A stretch of 64,000 nucleotides of DNA from an uncultured Bacteroidota bacterium (lineage in GTDB: Bacteria; Bacteroidota; Bacteroidia; Bacteroidales; 4484-276), in NCBI GenBank assembly GCA_903944895.1, contig CAJATL010000125.1, positions 1-64,000 of the forward strand, written 5' to 3'. The notes beneath the pieces were generated by a model, which did not search any database, was not told where the DNA came from, and saw nothing but the letters and a program-made list of their open reading frames with translations. This document shows, piece by piece, positions 9,010 to 19,821 of the stretch. Position numbers and translations under genes: made by a program. Position 1 is the stretch's first letter. Every line of letters begins with the position of its first letter.

Positions 9010-10947
9010 TCACCACACCAGCGTAACCACCGATTGTCCCGAAAGGCTGTAACTGAAATTACGAATGCCTTGCTTTACGCTGAATGTTTTGGTTTCGTTG
9101 CTGTAATTTGAGATAACCATTGCTTTTGTACCATCAGGGTTTTGAAAAGCCACCACTCCGGTATTCGGTAAACTTTGAGGAACTACCGTTGAAACCCTTA
9201 TTGCACCTGGCCTGACGTATTTCGAGAAATGGGCAATCGAATAATATTCCTCGTTTTTGGTGATTTGTGAACTTGCATTATTGATCGTAAAAACTCCACG
9301 GCAAGTACTGGAATTGCCGCTGTGTGGAGCGCCATTTTGGTCGAGTGCCAGATTCCATAACAGCGCTGATTTCGACCAGTTTAAAGTAGTTCCAATAAAG
9401 ATGTTTTGCATGTTCCACATCAGGTTTCCGGCAAAATCGGTTGCCCAGGTGCCTCCCGAAATTTCGGTAAAATAAAGGTCTTTATCAGGATGGGCATTAT
9501 GAACTGTAGTCATTGCCGAAACGTCGCCGGCATAAGCATGAAATGCAGAACCTGCAATGAAACTACGGGCAGTTTGATCGTTTAAAATTGAAATGGCGTA
9601 ATTGGTGTTGTCCCAGTTATGGTCGTAAATAATGATTTTTGTGGAGATGCCGGCATTTTGGAATTTTGGCCCGAGATTATTTTTGATAAAATTCATTTGT
9701 TCGGCAGGTTGCATTTCCATGCAAGGATAGTCAGCTGTATAAAAAAGTGGTTCATTTTGAATGGTGATAGCAGCGATGTTGATTCCTTCGGTTTGCATAG
9801 CCTGGATGTACTTTACAAAATAGTCAGCATAAACTTCATAACAGACAGTTTTTAATTTTCCGCCCCTCATGTTACCGTTGGTTTTCATCCAGGCCGGAGG
9901 ACTCCATGGTGACCCTAAAATTGAAATTTCCGGTGAAATCTGAAGAATCTCCTTCAAAACGGGAATTACATCGGCCTGGTCGTTTTGGAGCGAAAAATGT
10001 TCCAGTAGATAGTCTGTTTGGCCTGCAGGCATATCGTCGTATGAATATTCGGAAAGTGAAAAATCGGAAGCACCGATGCTCAGACGCAAGTACGAAATAC
10101 CGATCCCCTCCGAAGGATCAAATAAATCGTTGAGTGCTGCTGCACGGGCGGTTGCATCCAGTTTTTGGTTGAACAGATAAGCCGAAGAACCGGTCAGCGC
10201 CGCGCCAAAACCCTCGATTTCCTGAAATTTTGTAGCCGTATCAACACTGATAACCGGGTAGGTGGTAGTGTTTGTTGGCATGATCGAAAGGTCGGCTTCT
10301 TTGCTGAAAAGCTTTGTTTTGTTGCCTTTGGTGAGCCAAACCATGGCTTTGCCAATTTCTCCGTCTGGGTCGGCAACCACAATTTCTTTGCTGTAAACAT
10401 CGGTATCTCCTTCGGTGGATGTGGCCGTTAAAACCACGGTGTAAACACCGATTACAGGGAAAATATGAACCGGGTTAATTTCGGTTGAAACCGATGAGTT
10501 ATCGCCAAAGTTCCAGACAAGGGTTTCAAAATTTTGAGCGGTGCTGGTAAACGAAACTTTTAGATAATCGGCACCATCAACAACGTAAGTAAAACTTGCG
10601 ATAACTTCAGGATCAGGACTATTTACCGTGACATCTTCGCTGAAACTATCCGTTACGCCACCTGGTGAAGTTGCTGTTAAAGTTACTGTGTAAACGCCGG
10701 CAGCCGGAAAAATATGAACTGGATTAGTTTCGGTTGAAATCGCCGAATTATCGCCAAAATTCCATGAAAGCGATTTATAATTTTCGGAAGTGCTGGTAAA
10801 CGACACGATTTTGTAATCAGTTGTATTCCACAAAAAAGTAAATCCTGCAACAACTTTTGGTTCAGGAGAATCCTTTTTGCAGGAGCCGTTTTGAGCTACT
10901 ATCAACAGTAAGAATACTGACAGGATGAGTTTAGAAAAGTTTTTCAT
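9010..10947 (-). CDS. lipoprotein with two PKD domains and a GH30 catalytic domain
   Basis: Lipobox-like NGSCKK; two PKD modules (WNFGDNSAIST, WNFGDNSSVST); GH30-like EIEGFGAALTGSSAYLFNQ, SPWSPPAWMKTNG, ITIQNEPLF, FTEISGGTW. Confidence 0.9.
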   Translation of the reverse strand: MKNFSKLILSVFLLLIVAQNGSCKKDSPEPKVVAGFTFLWNTTDYKIVSFTSTSENYKSLSWNFGDNSAISTETNPVHIFPAAGVYTVTLTATSPGGVTDSFSEDVTVNSPDPEVIASFTYVVDGADYLKVSFTSTAQNFETLVWNFGDNSSVSTEINPVHIFPVIGVYTVVLTATSTEGDTDVYSKEIVVADPDGEIGKAMVWLTKGNKTKLFSKEADLSIMPTNTTTYPVISVDTATKFQEIEGFGAALTGSSAYLFNQKLDATARAAALNDLFDPSEGIGISYLRLSIGASDFSLSEYSYDDMPAGQTDYLLEHFSLQNDQADVIPVLKEILQISPEISILGSPWSPPAWMKTNGNMRGGKLKTVCYEVYADYFVKYIQAMQTEGINIAAITIQNEPLFYTADYPCMEMQPAEQMNFIKNNLGPKFQNAGISTKIIIYDHNWDNTNYAISILNDQTARSFIAGSAFHAYAGDVSAMTTVHNAHPDKDLYFTEISGGTWATDFAGNLMWNMQNIFIGTTLNWSKSALLWNLALDQNGAPHSGNSSTCRGVFTINNASSQITKNEEYYSIAHFSKYVRPGAIRVSTVVPQSLPNTGVVAFQNPDGTKAMVISNYSNETKTFSVKQGIRNFSYSLSGQSVVTLVW

Positions 10948-11081
10948 AGTATTTGGATAGTATCTGTTAAAAATCCGATTTTGAAATTAATGCCCTTTTA
11001 AATTGAAAAGCACATAAACCACGTTAAAAAGTTTGACGAACAAACAACGCGGTTTATGTGCTTTCAGGTATTTGCTAACGA

Positions 11082-12533
11082 TTAATAGCCTTCGTTCTGG
11101 ATTAGTTTTGAATTTTTATCCATTTCAGCCTGAGGAATAGGCCAGATCAAACGATTAGGTGTAAGATTATACAATAGTTCTCCATCCTTACCTTTGGCAT
11201 TGTTGATTACATCAATTACCCTTCCGGTGCGTTTCAGATCGAACCAGCGGTGGCCTTCAAAAGCAAGCTCAAGCCTTCTTTCTTTTTCGATGGCGAGGCG
11301 CATGGCATCCTGCGTGGCAGCGGCAGTATTTGCCAGGTTTACACGGGTTCTGATTTGGTTAACCAGAGCTGCAGCGCCGTTTACATCGCCAAGTTCGTTT
11401 AATGCTTCAGCCTTTAACAGCAAAATGTCGGCAAGCCTGATAAAAATGTAGTTCTGAGGACTTGGGGAATCAGGAATACGGTATTTGTAAATAAAGGGAT
11501 AACTTGTCTGTGGCCAGTGAGAATCGCTCCATTTGCCTGAAACATCCTGGAATAGTATAGATTCAGCTTTTCTGATAATATCCCCTTCATCATCAAAGGC
11601 CTTCACCAGGTCGTTGGATGGAATATTGAATTTCTTCCAGTCAAAGCCCAAAAACATACTTACGCCCCAGTTTCCACTTGAACTTGTTCCGTCATAGTTT
11701 ATCTCAAAGATGGCTTCTTCTGAGTTTTCGTGAGCATTATCCCAGAGTTGTGCATAATCAGTCAATAAACTGTAGGGACCTGCAATTACAGCATCACAAT
11801 ATTGCGAAACCTTGTTCCAGTCGTGAGGTTCGATGGTAGCATAAACTTTGGCCATCACTGCATTAACAGCACCTTTGGAGGCATAGGTTTTATTTATCGC
11901 CGAAACAGGCACATTTGGCAAAGCGGTTTCAAGATCAAGGATGATCTGTGCATAAACCGAATCTGCCGGAGTGCGCGGAGGAAACAATAACGGAAGAATT
12001 TCGAGGTTGAATGAACTCACCGAGTTGAGCACCAATGGAACATCACCCCAAAGCCGTACCAGCTGGAAATACATGAAAGCCCTGACAAATGATGCTTCGG
12101 CTTTGATTTCCATTCGCCGTGTTGCGGTGAGCAAAGTATCGGTAACCGCGTCAACATTATCAATTACAAGATTGGCTTTACCAATGGTCGAGTACAGGTA
12201 GGCCCAGTCGCGGGTGACATTTAAATTGGTAGCGTCGATATTGTAATCATCAATCTGGAAGTTTGAAGGATTATCGGCTCCGGCATAAGCATCGTCGGCC
12301 TGTGCATCGCCGTTTACAAAGTAATCGAGCTCCCAGTATTCATTTCTAAAATCGCCATAAACACCGGCCAATGCAGCTTCTGCCTCACTTGCTGATTTAT
12401 ACAGCACAGAGTCGGAGCTTTGATTTTCGACAGCAATGCCGCTCGAAACAGGCTGCAGGTCGAGAAAATCTTCACACGAATAAAGTGTTGTGAAGAGCAG
12501 CGCTGAAAACAGTATATTAAGTATTTTTTTCAT
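11082..12533 (-). CDS. susD: SusD/RagB family nutrient-binding lipoprotein
   Basis: Lipobox (LYSCEDFLDLQP), typical SusD C-terminus (RIRTRVNLAN...IEKERRLELAFEGHRWFDLKRTGR). Confidence 0.95.
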   Translation of the reverse strand: MKKILNILFSALLFTTLYSCEDFLDLQPVSSGIAVENQSSDSVLYKSASEAEAALAGVYGDFRNEYWELDYFVNGDAQADDAYAGADNPSNFQIDDYNIDATNLNVTRDWAYLYSTIGKANLVIDNVDAVTDTLLTATRRMEIKAEASFVRAFMYFQLVRLWGDVPLVLNSVSSFNLEILPLLFPPRTPADSVYAQIILDLETALPNVPVSAINKTYASKGAVNAVMAKVYATIEPHDWNKVSQYCDAVIAGPYSLLTDYAQLWDNAHENSEEAIFEINYDGTSSSGNWGVSMFLGFDWKKFNIPSNDLVKAFDDEGDIIRKAESILFQDVSGKWSDSHWPQTSYPFIYKYRIPDSPSPQNYIFIRLADILLLKAEALNELGDVNGAAALVNQIRTRVNLANTAAATQDAMRLAIEKERRLELAFEGHRWFDLKRTGRVIDVINNAKGKDGELLYNLTPNRLIWPIPQAEMDKNSKLIQNEGY

Positions 12534-12544
12534 AATTGTAATTA

Positions 12545-15487
12545 TTAAAATTCAACATTTAAACCAACAATGAATGTCCTGGCCTGTGGATAGGTTCCAT
12601 AGTCGATGCCAATTTCGGTGGCGCTGTTGCCAAAAGCGTTAACTTCAGGATCGAAACCGCTGTAATTGGTGAAAGTCAGCAGGTTTTCGCCGCTGAAATA
12701 GATGGATAGCTTTTTAATGGCTTTGAACTTCTCAGTGTTTTCGATAAGTCGGTAGGATAGCGTAAGTGCTTTTAGCCTGACATACGATCCATCTTCGATA
12801 AAACGGGTCGAATTGCGCACATTATCCATGTTTCCTGGCCTGGGAATATCAGCAATCGTGTCGGTAGGTGTCCACCTGTTATTAACAACTTTACTCTGGT
12901 TTTTGCTGTCGAACATCCCTTCGAGGTCGATGCGGGTGGCGTTATAAATATCGTTGCCAACACTTCCCTGGATGAAAATATTCAAATCCCATTTTTTGTA
13001 TGAAAAGTTATTGGTAAACCCAAAGGTAAAATCGGGCTGTGCATCGCCAATAATGGTGCGGTCGCTGCTGTTGATCACACCATTGTTGTCAATGTCTTTA
13101 TAGATAAGATCGCCGGTATGCGGGTCAACACCTTCGGATACATAACCGAAAAATGAGCCGAGAGGCAAACCTGGTTTTACAATGGAAACATCAGAGTTGT
13201 TGCTGTAAATCCTTCCGAAATAATACACCGGTGTGTATTCGAGGGAAATGACTTCATTGCGGTTAAACGACATATTGAGATCGGCATTCCATTTTACGGT
13301 TTTATCCATAATTATACCACTAAGATCGAACTCGATACCTCTGTTTTCGATTTCGCCTGCATTGGTTTGGATAGTGGTGATCGGCAAGGTGCTTGGCAAC
13401 TGAACATTGAGCAGAACGTCGCTGGTTTTTTTGACGTAGGCATCCACAGTCAGTGTTAACCTTGCGTTAAACATGGTCAAATCAAAACCGATGTTTGTTT
13501 GGGCGGTGGTTTCCCATCTCAAATCAGGATTTCCGTAAGTATATTGATACGAAGCAGGCCCTGAAAGCGGGGTTGTAGGAGTAACACGTGAATATCCGAT
13601 CAAACCGTAACGTGCGTAGTTGGGAATTCCTTCCTGGTTTCCATTCTTTCCCCAGCCGCCACGGATTTTTAAATCGTCGATATTTGTCATCCCTTTCATA
13701 AATTCTTCCGACGAAATTCGCCAGCCAGCCGAGAATGAAGGCATGGTTCCCCATTGATGGGCCAATTTGGAAGATCCGTCCTGACGTAAACTTACGGTGA
13801 GGTAATATTTGCTCATATAGTCATACGTTGCCCTTCCAAAAAATGATGCCAGCGCCCATTCATCCCTGGATGTACTTCCAGTAACTGTATTTGCAGCATT
13901 AATTGTTTTTACCGAGACATCAGCCGGAAAGTCATTACCTTCGATGTACGTGTTGTTGCCCTGGTATTTCTGGGCACTGCTGCCCAACATAGCCGAAACA
14001 TTGTGTTTGTCGAAGGTTTTGGCATAATTGAGTGTATTTTCCCATAAATAGGTAAAGCCAACCCATTTATTCGACCTGCCAATACCATTGTTTACGCGGC
14101 CGTAATTGGTGCGGAAAGGATCAAGATAATAATCCCACTGGCTGTTGTTTGCATCCGCGCCAAGTTTGGAAATAAAAGTAAGCTCTTTCATCAACCGGAT
14201 TTCGGCGTTGATATTTCCTGACATCCGGTTTTGAACGGTTTGCTGATCAGCTCCATCCATATAGGCAACAGAGTTTTCCCATGACGGCTGAAAAGGATTT
14301 GGATCATACCAGGTTTTATCGGTAAGTACAAATCCCGGATCTTTCTCTCCCTGGTAAGTATTTAAAAAGGGAGGAGTATTGAGGGCGCTCATGATAACGC
14401 CGCCTCTGCCTGAACTTGCATTATCCGGAGTATCTTTGGTATTGATTCTTAAAATATTAAAACTTGTCCCGATTTTAAGCCACGAGTTCAACTCATTGTC
14501 AAGATTAACCCTCACCGAATAACGGTCGAATTTTGCCGGGGCAACCATACCTTCGTCACTTAAATAACCGGCCGAAACAAAATATTTCGATTTGTCGGTG
14601 CCGCCTGAAAATGAAAACTGATAGGATTGGGTTTGTCCGGTTCCAAAGGTTTTATCGCTCCAGTTGTTAAAATCGGTTCGCGTAGGATCAACCGTGAGGC
14701 CGATTTCCTGCATGAGATCGCGATATTCTCTGGTGTTTAACACATCGATGGTTTTGCGGATATTTGAAATACCATAATAAGCATTAAAACTTACAACCGG
14801 GGCAGCATCTTTCCCCCTTTTAGTGGTGATAAGCACAACGCCGTTGGCGGCGCGGGCACCATAAATTGCTGCTGAGGAAGCGTCCTTTAAAACACTCATG
14901 GTGGCGATATCGGTCGGGTTTAATCCATTGATATCGGTTGTCGGAACGCCATCTACAACATAAAGTGGCTCATTTCCTGCCAAAACAGATGTCGAACCAC
15001 GAACGCGAACCGACATTCCAACGCCCGGCTTACCAGAAGGCTGGGTAACCTGCACGCCGGCAGCTTTTCCCTGCAAAGCCTGCGCCGGCGAAGTAATCGG
15101 ACGGTCTTTGATATCAGCTTCTCCAACGACAGAAACTGCTGTCGTCAAATCCTTTTTTTTCTGAGTGCCGTAACCAATTACAACAACCTCGTTGAGGGTT
15201 TGCGCAGTTTCCAGCAAAACTACATTAATGATGTTTTCACTGGTTATTGGTATTTCCTGAGATGCAAATCCAATAAAGCTGAATTTTAAAACGCCTTCTT
15301 TTGCAGCTATTTTGTAAGAACCATCAATATCGGTGGTGGTGCCTGTAAGTGTGCCTAAAATCTGGACTGTAACGCCGGGGATTCCTTCACCCTGGTCGTC
15401 GGTCACTTTTCCTGAAATAATTCTGTCCTGTCCAAAAACAGAAATCGAAAGTGCCACTAAAAAAAACAACGTAAATAGTTTCTTCAT
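12545..15487 (-). CDS. susC: SusC/RagA TonB-linked outer membrane receptor
   Basis: Carboxypeptidase-like domain (ISGKVTDDQGEGIPGVTVQILGT), plug domain (VVIGYGTQKKKDLTTAVSVV, GNEPLYVVDGVPT, ASSAAIYGARAANGVVLITTKRG). Confidence 0.97.
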   Translation of the reverse strand: MKKLFTLFFLVALSISVFGQDRIISGKVTDDQGEGIPGVTVQILGTLTGTTTDIDGSYKIAAKEGVLKFSFIGFASQEIPITSENIINVVLLETAQTLNEVVVIGYGTQKKKDLTTAVSVVGEADIKDRPITSPAQALQGKAAGVQVTQPSGKPGVGMSVRVRGSTSVLAGNEPLYVVDGVPTTDINGLNPTDIATMSVLKDASSAAIYGARAANGVVLITTKRGKDAAPVVSFNAYYGISNIRKTIDVLNTREYRDLMQEIGLTVDPTRTDFNNWSDKTFGTGQTQSYQFSFSGGTDKSKYFVSAGYLSDEGMVAPAKFDRYSVRVNLDNELNSWLKIGTSFNILRINTKDTPDNASSGRGGVIMSALNTPPFLNTYQGEKDPGFVLTDKTWYDPNPFQPSWENSVAYMDGADQQTVQNRMSGNINAEIRLMKELTFISKLGADANNSQWDYYLDPFRTNYGRVNNGIGRSNKWVGFTYLWENTLNYAKTFDKHNVSAMLGSSAQKYQGNNTYIEGNDFPADVSVKTINAANTVTGSTSRDEWALASFFGRATYDYMSKYYLTVSLRQDGSSKLAHQWGTMPSFSAGWRISSEEFMKGMTNIDDLKIRGGWGKNGNQEGIPNYARYGLIGYSRVTPTTPLSGPASYQYTYGNPDLRWETTAQTNIGFDLTMFNARLTLTVDAYVKKTSDVLLNVQLPSTLPITTIQTNAGEIENRGIEFDLSGIIMDKTVKWNADLNMSFNRNEVISLEYTPVYYFGRIYSNNSDVSIVKPGLPLGSFFGYVSEGVDPHTGDLIYKDIDNNGVINSSDRTIIGDAQPDFTFGFTNNFSYKKWDLNIFIQGSVGNDIYNATRIDLEGMFDSKNQSKVVNNRWTPTDTIADIPRPGNMDNVRNSTRFIEDGSYVRLKALTLSYRLIENTEKFKAIKKLSIYFSGENLLTFTNYSGFDPEVNAFGNSATEIGIDYGTYPQARTFIVGLNVEF

Positions 15488-15572
15488 AATAAAAAATTTA
15501 AAAATTTATTTTAAAAAATACCTGATGAGGCACGGGTTTCCGTTGGCCTAAGGATTTTTAACTTCAATTTAA

Positions 15573-16598
15573 TTATTCGGTTGGAAGTGGTGGTTCATCA
15601 TCAGGATTATCATAATGAACAAGCACGTACCTCCAATATCCGCTAGGATTTGGATCGCCAACTTCAAATTTATAGTTTGCCTGAACGATCAGGGTATCAG
15701 TTGTTCCTTCAGTTAATTTTATAACGTCATAAATTACCGAATCCTGAACCATCGGATCCAATTTTGGAACTTCGATATCAGTGGCTGATTTGAAAAAACC
15801 AATAAAAGCACCTTTTCCCAGAGCCTTCAGTTTCGGACTAATTCCGTTGACCAGCTCAAACTGATGCGTTCCGCTTCCCCAGGCGCCACAATCTTCACCT
15901 TTGCTGTTCACCATATCGTCGGTGCTTCCGCAAACGTTGGCTCCCGGAAATATCCCACCTTCTCTCCAAAAGTCGCCTTTTGAATCAAATTGCATGGTTC
16001 CATCTCTGAAAAATATCCACTCATCATTCATCATGCAAGGACGGCCTGCCAGTTCGTTGTTATTAAGGCCAACTGCCCACCAGATCATCGAATGATCAAT
16101 TGGCCCGACTTCCAGCGGATAATCGCCGGTACTCACATCGCGGAGTAATTTCCAGTTTTTCGAAACCTCCCCAACCAGTTTTGTGAGTTCAGCATTTGGA
16201 TCGCTGATTGTCACGGTTTGGGTGTAAACATCAAAGGTTCCATCGGATGCAGTGGCCGTTAGAGTTACTGTGTAAACTCCCAAAGCCGCATAAACATGAC
16301 TTGTGGCTTCCTCAGTTTCGATTGCAGCGTTGTCGCCAAAATTCCATGCAAGCGTTTCAAAATAATTTGAATAGCTCTTAAAATTAGCCTTCATATAATC
16401 GGCTGTATCAATCGAGTAGGTAAAACTCGAAATGACTTCAGTGTCAGCATCCTCCTTTTTGCACGACATAATCTGGGCAATCATTAAAAGGAAAACAATT
16501 GCCACGCCCAACTTAAAAGTGTCTCTCATAAGTAAATGATTTTGTTTAATGAATAATAATTTTTTTACGATTTTTATGTGTAATGTTTCTCTCATCAC
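15573..16598 (-). CDS. PKD-domain lipoprotein, putative PUL surface glycan-binding protein
   Basis: ORF 15573..16598; lipobox MSCKKED; PKD module (LAWNFGDNAAIETEEATSHVYAALGVYTVTLTA) homologous to those in the GH30 protein; upstream of susC on the same strand. An internal start MRDTFKLGVAIV is likely. Confidence 0.8.
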   Translation of the reverse strand: MMRETLHIKIVKKLLFIKQNHLLMRDTFKLGVAIVFLLMIAQIMSCKKEDADTEVISSFTYSIDTADYMKANFKSYSNYFETLAWNFGDNAAIETEEATSHVYAALGVYTVTLTATASDGTFDVYTQTVTISDPNAELTKLVGEVSKNWKLLRDVSTGDYPLEVGPIDHSMIWWAVGLNNNELAGRPCMMNDEWIFFRDGTMQFDSKGDFWREGGIFPGANVCGSTDDMVNSKGEDCGAWGSGTHQFELVNGISPKLKALGKGAFIGFFKSATDIEVPKLDPMVQDSVIYDVIKLTEGTTDTLIVQANYKFEVGDPNPSGYWRYVLVHYDNPDDEPPLPTE

Positions 16599-16830
16599 TT
16601 GATTTAATGACTATTAACATGAAGGATAAAAACCTAACATCTGCTAAATGGCAAACTGTTAGGTTTCGCTTTTGAGTTCATTGTAAATTAATCCCCAAAA
16701 AAATCATGTAAATAATTTTTAAATTTCATTTAAGTGTACAAAATTAATAAAAGACAACAAATAGCGTACGATAGACTTGTTGTTTTAACAAAACAGTACC
16801 CAATGACTGAATTGGGATAACCGACAACGA

Positions 16831-18834
16831 TTATCTTCCGGTCAACGTTTTTGCCGTTTTGACGATATTTCCTGTGGTAAAACCAAATTTCTCCATCAAA
16901 ATATTTATAGGGGCCGATGCACCGAAGGTTTCCATCCCGATAACTTTACCGTCAAGTCCAACGTACCGTTCCCAGCCAAAAACAGATCCGGCTTCAACAG
17001 CAATCCTGGCTCTTACTGAGGGTGGTATCACCGATTCGATGTAATCAGCCGGTTGGCGCTCAAAAAGGCTCCAGCAAGGCATACTTACAACTCTCGTTTG
17101 AATTCCTTCTTTCATCAAAACTTCGTAAGCAGCGGTGCAAAGTTGAACCTCCGAGCCTGTGGCCATCAAAATTACTTCCGGAAGGCCGGAACAATCAGCT
17201 AAAACATAGGCTCCTTTTAATGCTCCGGAGGCTGGTGAATATTTCTTCCGGTCGAAAACCGGTAAATCCTGGCGGCTTAACAGTGTAATTGCCGGGCGAT
17301 CCTTTAAATTCAGGATATGATTCCAGAGTACCGAAACTTCGTTGGCATCGGCAGGGCGGATCACGTCAACATTAGGAATGGAACGCAAGGCAGCTATTTG
17401 TTCGATGGGCTGATGGGTTGGGCCATCTTCGCCAACACCAATGCTGTCGTGGGTAAAAATGTAATGTACCGGAAGCCCCATCATTGCCGACATCCGGATG
17501 GATGGCCTCAGATAATCGGAAAACACCATAAATGTTGATGCGTAAGTCTTGAGTCCGCTTAAGGAGATTCCGTTGGCAATGGCGCCCATGGCGTGTTCAC
17601 GGATTCCGTAATGAATATTTCTGCCAGAAAAATCGCCATTTTTAATGCTTCCCGAATTTTTGATATCGGTTAATGTGCTTGGCGCAAGATCGGCTGAACC
17701 ACCCATTAACCATGGAATTTTTGCAGCAACGGCATTCAGGACAATCCCACCGACTTTTCTTGTGGAAATTCCTTTTTCACTAGCATCAAATTGAGGTAAT
17801 GAGTTTTCCCAACCAGTGGGCAATTCGCCTTTTTGAATTTGCGTAAATTCCTTCGCAAGTTCAGGAAATTCTTTGGAATACTTCAAAAACATGATGGCCC
17901 ATTCCTCTTCCAGTGAATACCCTTTTTTAACCATCTGAGCTGAATAATTATTAACTTCCTCAGGAACAAAGAATTTTTTGTCTGGATCGCAACCATAAAA
18001 AAGTTTCGTGGCTTTGATTTCGTCTTCGCCAAGCGGGGAGCCATGTGCTGCCGAAGTATTTTGTTTTGTTGGGGCGCCGTAGGCGATGATACTTTCGACA
18101 ACAATCAATGTTGGTTTTACTTTTTCTTCGGAGGCTTCCTTCAAAGCGGCATCAATTAATCCGGCGTCGTTGGCATCATTTACCAGAATCACATTCCAGT
18201 TATAGGCTTTAAACCTTTCGGCAACGTCTTCGCTGAAAGCCAGTGAAGTCCTGCCTTCGATGGTGATCTGGTTGCTGTCGTAAATCCAGACCAGGTTATT
18301 GAGGCCAAGATGCCCGGCTATGGAGGCAGCTTCGCTGGAAATGCCTTCCATCATGCAGCCATCTCCCGCAAGGGAAAAAATATTGTAATCCATCAAATTG
18401 TAGCCGGGCCTGTTAAAGTGGGTTGCCAGCCATTTTTGGGCAACGGCAAAACCAACACTTGTTGCCAGGCCTTGTCCGAGCGGGCCGGTGGTGGTCTCAA
18501 CACCGGGAGTATGGCCAAATTCCGGATGTCCCGGACATTTGCTGCCCAACTGCCTGAAATTGATGATGTCGTCGAGCGGGACGTTGTAACCCATCACGTG
18601 AAGTGTGCCGTACAAAAGCATCGAAGCATGGCCTGCCGACAAAATAAACCGGTCGCGGTTTGGCCAGTGCGGATTTGCCGGACTGTGCCGGAGGTGCCTG
18701 TCATAAAGGGCAAACGCCACCGGGGCCATGGCCATGGGTGTGCCGGGATGGCCGGAGTTTGCTTTTTGTATGGCATCCATCGCCAGTGTCCGGATGGTGT
18801 TGATGCATTTATCGTTGATAGTCAGATTTTTCAT
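16831..18834 (-). CDS. tkt: transketolase
   Basis: Full-length ORF with TPP-binding GDGCMMEG and transketolase signatures (ANSGHPGTPMAMAPVA, SHDSIGVGEDGPTHQPIEQ). Confidence 0.97.
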   Translation of the reverse strand: MKNLTINDKCINTIRTLAMDAIQKANSGHPGTPMAMAPVAFALYDRHLRHSPANPHWPNRDRFILSAGHASMLLYGTLHVMGYNVPLDDIINFRQLGSKCPGHPEFGHTPGVETTTGPLGQGLATSVGFAVAQKWLATHFNRPGYNLMDYNIFSLAGDGCMMEGISSEAASIAGHLGLNNLVWIYDSNQITIEGRTSLAFSEDVAERFKAYNWNVILVNDANDAGLIDAALKEASEEKVKPTLIVVESIIAYGAPTKQNTSAAHGSPLGEDEIKATKLFYGCDPDKKFFVPEEVNNYSAQMVKKGYSLEEEWAIMFLKYSKEFPELAKEFTQIQKGELPTGWENSLPQFDASEKGISTRKVGGIVLNAVAAKIPWLMGGSADLAPSTLTDIKNSGSIKNGDFSGRNIHYGIREHAMGAIANGISLSGLKTYASTFMVFSDYLRPSIRMSAMMGLPVHYIFTHDSIGVGEDGPTHQPIEQIAALRSIPNVDVIRPADANEVSVLWNHILNLKDRPAITLLSRQDLPVFDRKKYSPASGALKGAYVLADCSGLPEVILMATGSEVQLCTAAYEVLMKEGIQTRVVSMPCWSLFERQPADYIESVIPPSVRARIAVEAGSVFGWERYVGLDGKVIGMETFGASAPINILMEKFGFTTGNIVKTAKTLTGR

Positions 18835-18985
18835 ATTTTTTTATTTAGCGTGCAAATTTAGGATTTCTCTTTGAGTAAGGTTAACTAAGTTAAAACTTAC
18901 CATCCGTAAACAGGCGGACTGTGAGGTTTCGGCTTTTCAGACTGTGCTTTGTTTTATGAGTCCTGTCCAAAAACTGGCTGGTTTT

Positions 18986-19074
18986 GGGCTAAAGCCCGGT
19001 AACTAATTGCTTTTTCAATTGCCCCGACCTTAAGGTCGGGGCAATTGATGTCCGTCATATTCAGGGCTTTAGCC
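18986..19074. repeat. nested REP-like palindromic element overlapping the pgl stop codon
   Basis: Perfect 32-bp palindrome caattgccccgaccttaaggtcggggcaattg (19016-19047) flanked by complementary arms ggctaaagccc (18987-18997) and gggctttagcc (19064-19074). Confidence 0.8.
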
Positions 19075-19821
19075 ACATTTATAAAATTTGTAGAGCCTTT
19101 TCAGACTGGACTCTTTTATTAAAGAAGCAGCATCCTCATCTAAAAGCCATTTTAATTCTCCCTTTTCGGGATGAATGTGGGTTGCAGGATAAGTCAGGTA
19201 TGATCCGGTTTTGGAGAAGATTTCGGCAATGATTGAAGCTTTGTTTTTTCCGGTTACCAAAAATACAACAGCAAGAGCTTTGTTAATCACATTTCCGGAA
19301 ACGGTAACCCGCTTTTGTTTTGTTTTGGGATGAATGGATACTTCGCACAGTTTTTTTGAATTCATCAGAACCAGATTTTCCGGGAAGATAGAAACCGTGT
19401 GCCCGTCATCACCCATTCCCAGCATAATCAGATCAAAATATGGAATTTTTGAAATTTCGTTGGCGTAGCGCAGGGCTTCTTTTTCAGGATCGTTCTCACC
19501 AAAAATCCGGTGAATATTAACTTCGGGGATCTGAATTTTGTCCAGCAATTCTTCCTTTGCCATCTTATAATTACTTTCGGAATCTTCGGGAGGTACGCAG
19601 CGCTCATCTCCCCAATAAAAATGAACATGCTCCCAGCATTTTACTTTTGATGATAATTTTGCCAGAAATCCAAAAAGCAATTTTGGGGTATTTCCGCCTG
19701 AAAGCATGACGTAAAAAGCTTTTCCTTGCTCTGCCAAATCATTGATTTTTGAAATGATCTCCACAGCAAAATCCTTAGCGAGTAACCCGATGGTGGGATA
19801 AATTTTTACTTCAGTCGTCAT
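19069..19821 (-). CDS. pgl: 6-phosphogluconolactonase
   Basis: NagB/DevB-type motifs LSGGNTPKLLFGFL, HFYWGDERCVPPEDSESNY, GMGDDGHTVSIFP; 4-nt overlap with zwf. Confidence 0.93.
   Translation of the reverse strand: MTTEVKIYPTIGLLAKDFAVEIISKINDLAEQGKAFYVMLSGGNTPKLLFGFLAKLSSKVKCWEHVHFYWGDERCVPPEDSESNYKMAKEELLDKIQIPEVNIHRIFGENDPEKEALRYANEISKIPYFDLIMLGMGDDGHTVSIFPENLVLMNSKKLCEVSIHPKTKQKRVTVSGNVINKALAVVFLVTGKNKASIIAEIFSKTGSYLTYPATHIHPEKGELKWLLDEDAASLIKESSLKRLYKFYKCG

Noticed and set aside
18310-18861. 183-aa plus-strand ORF opposite tkt
   Set aside because: Antisense to a full-length transketolase; no domain and typical shadow composition.
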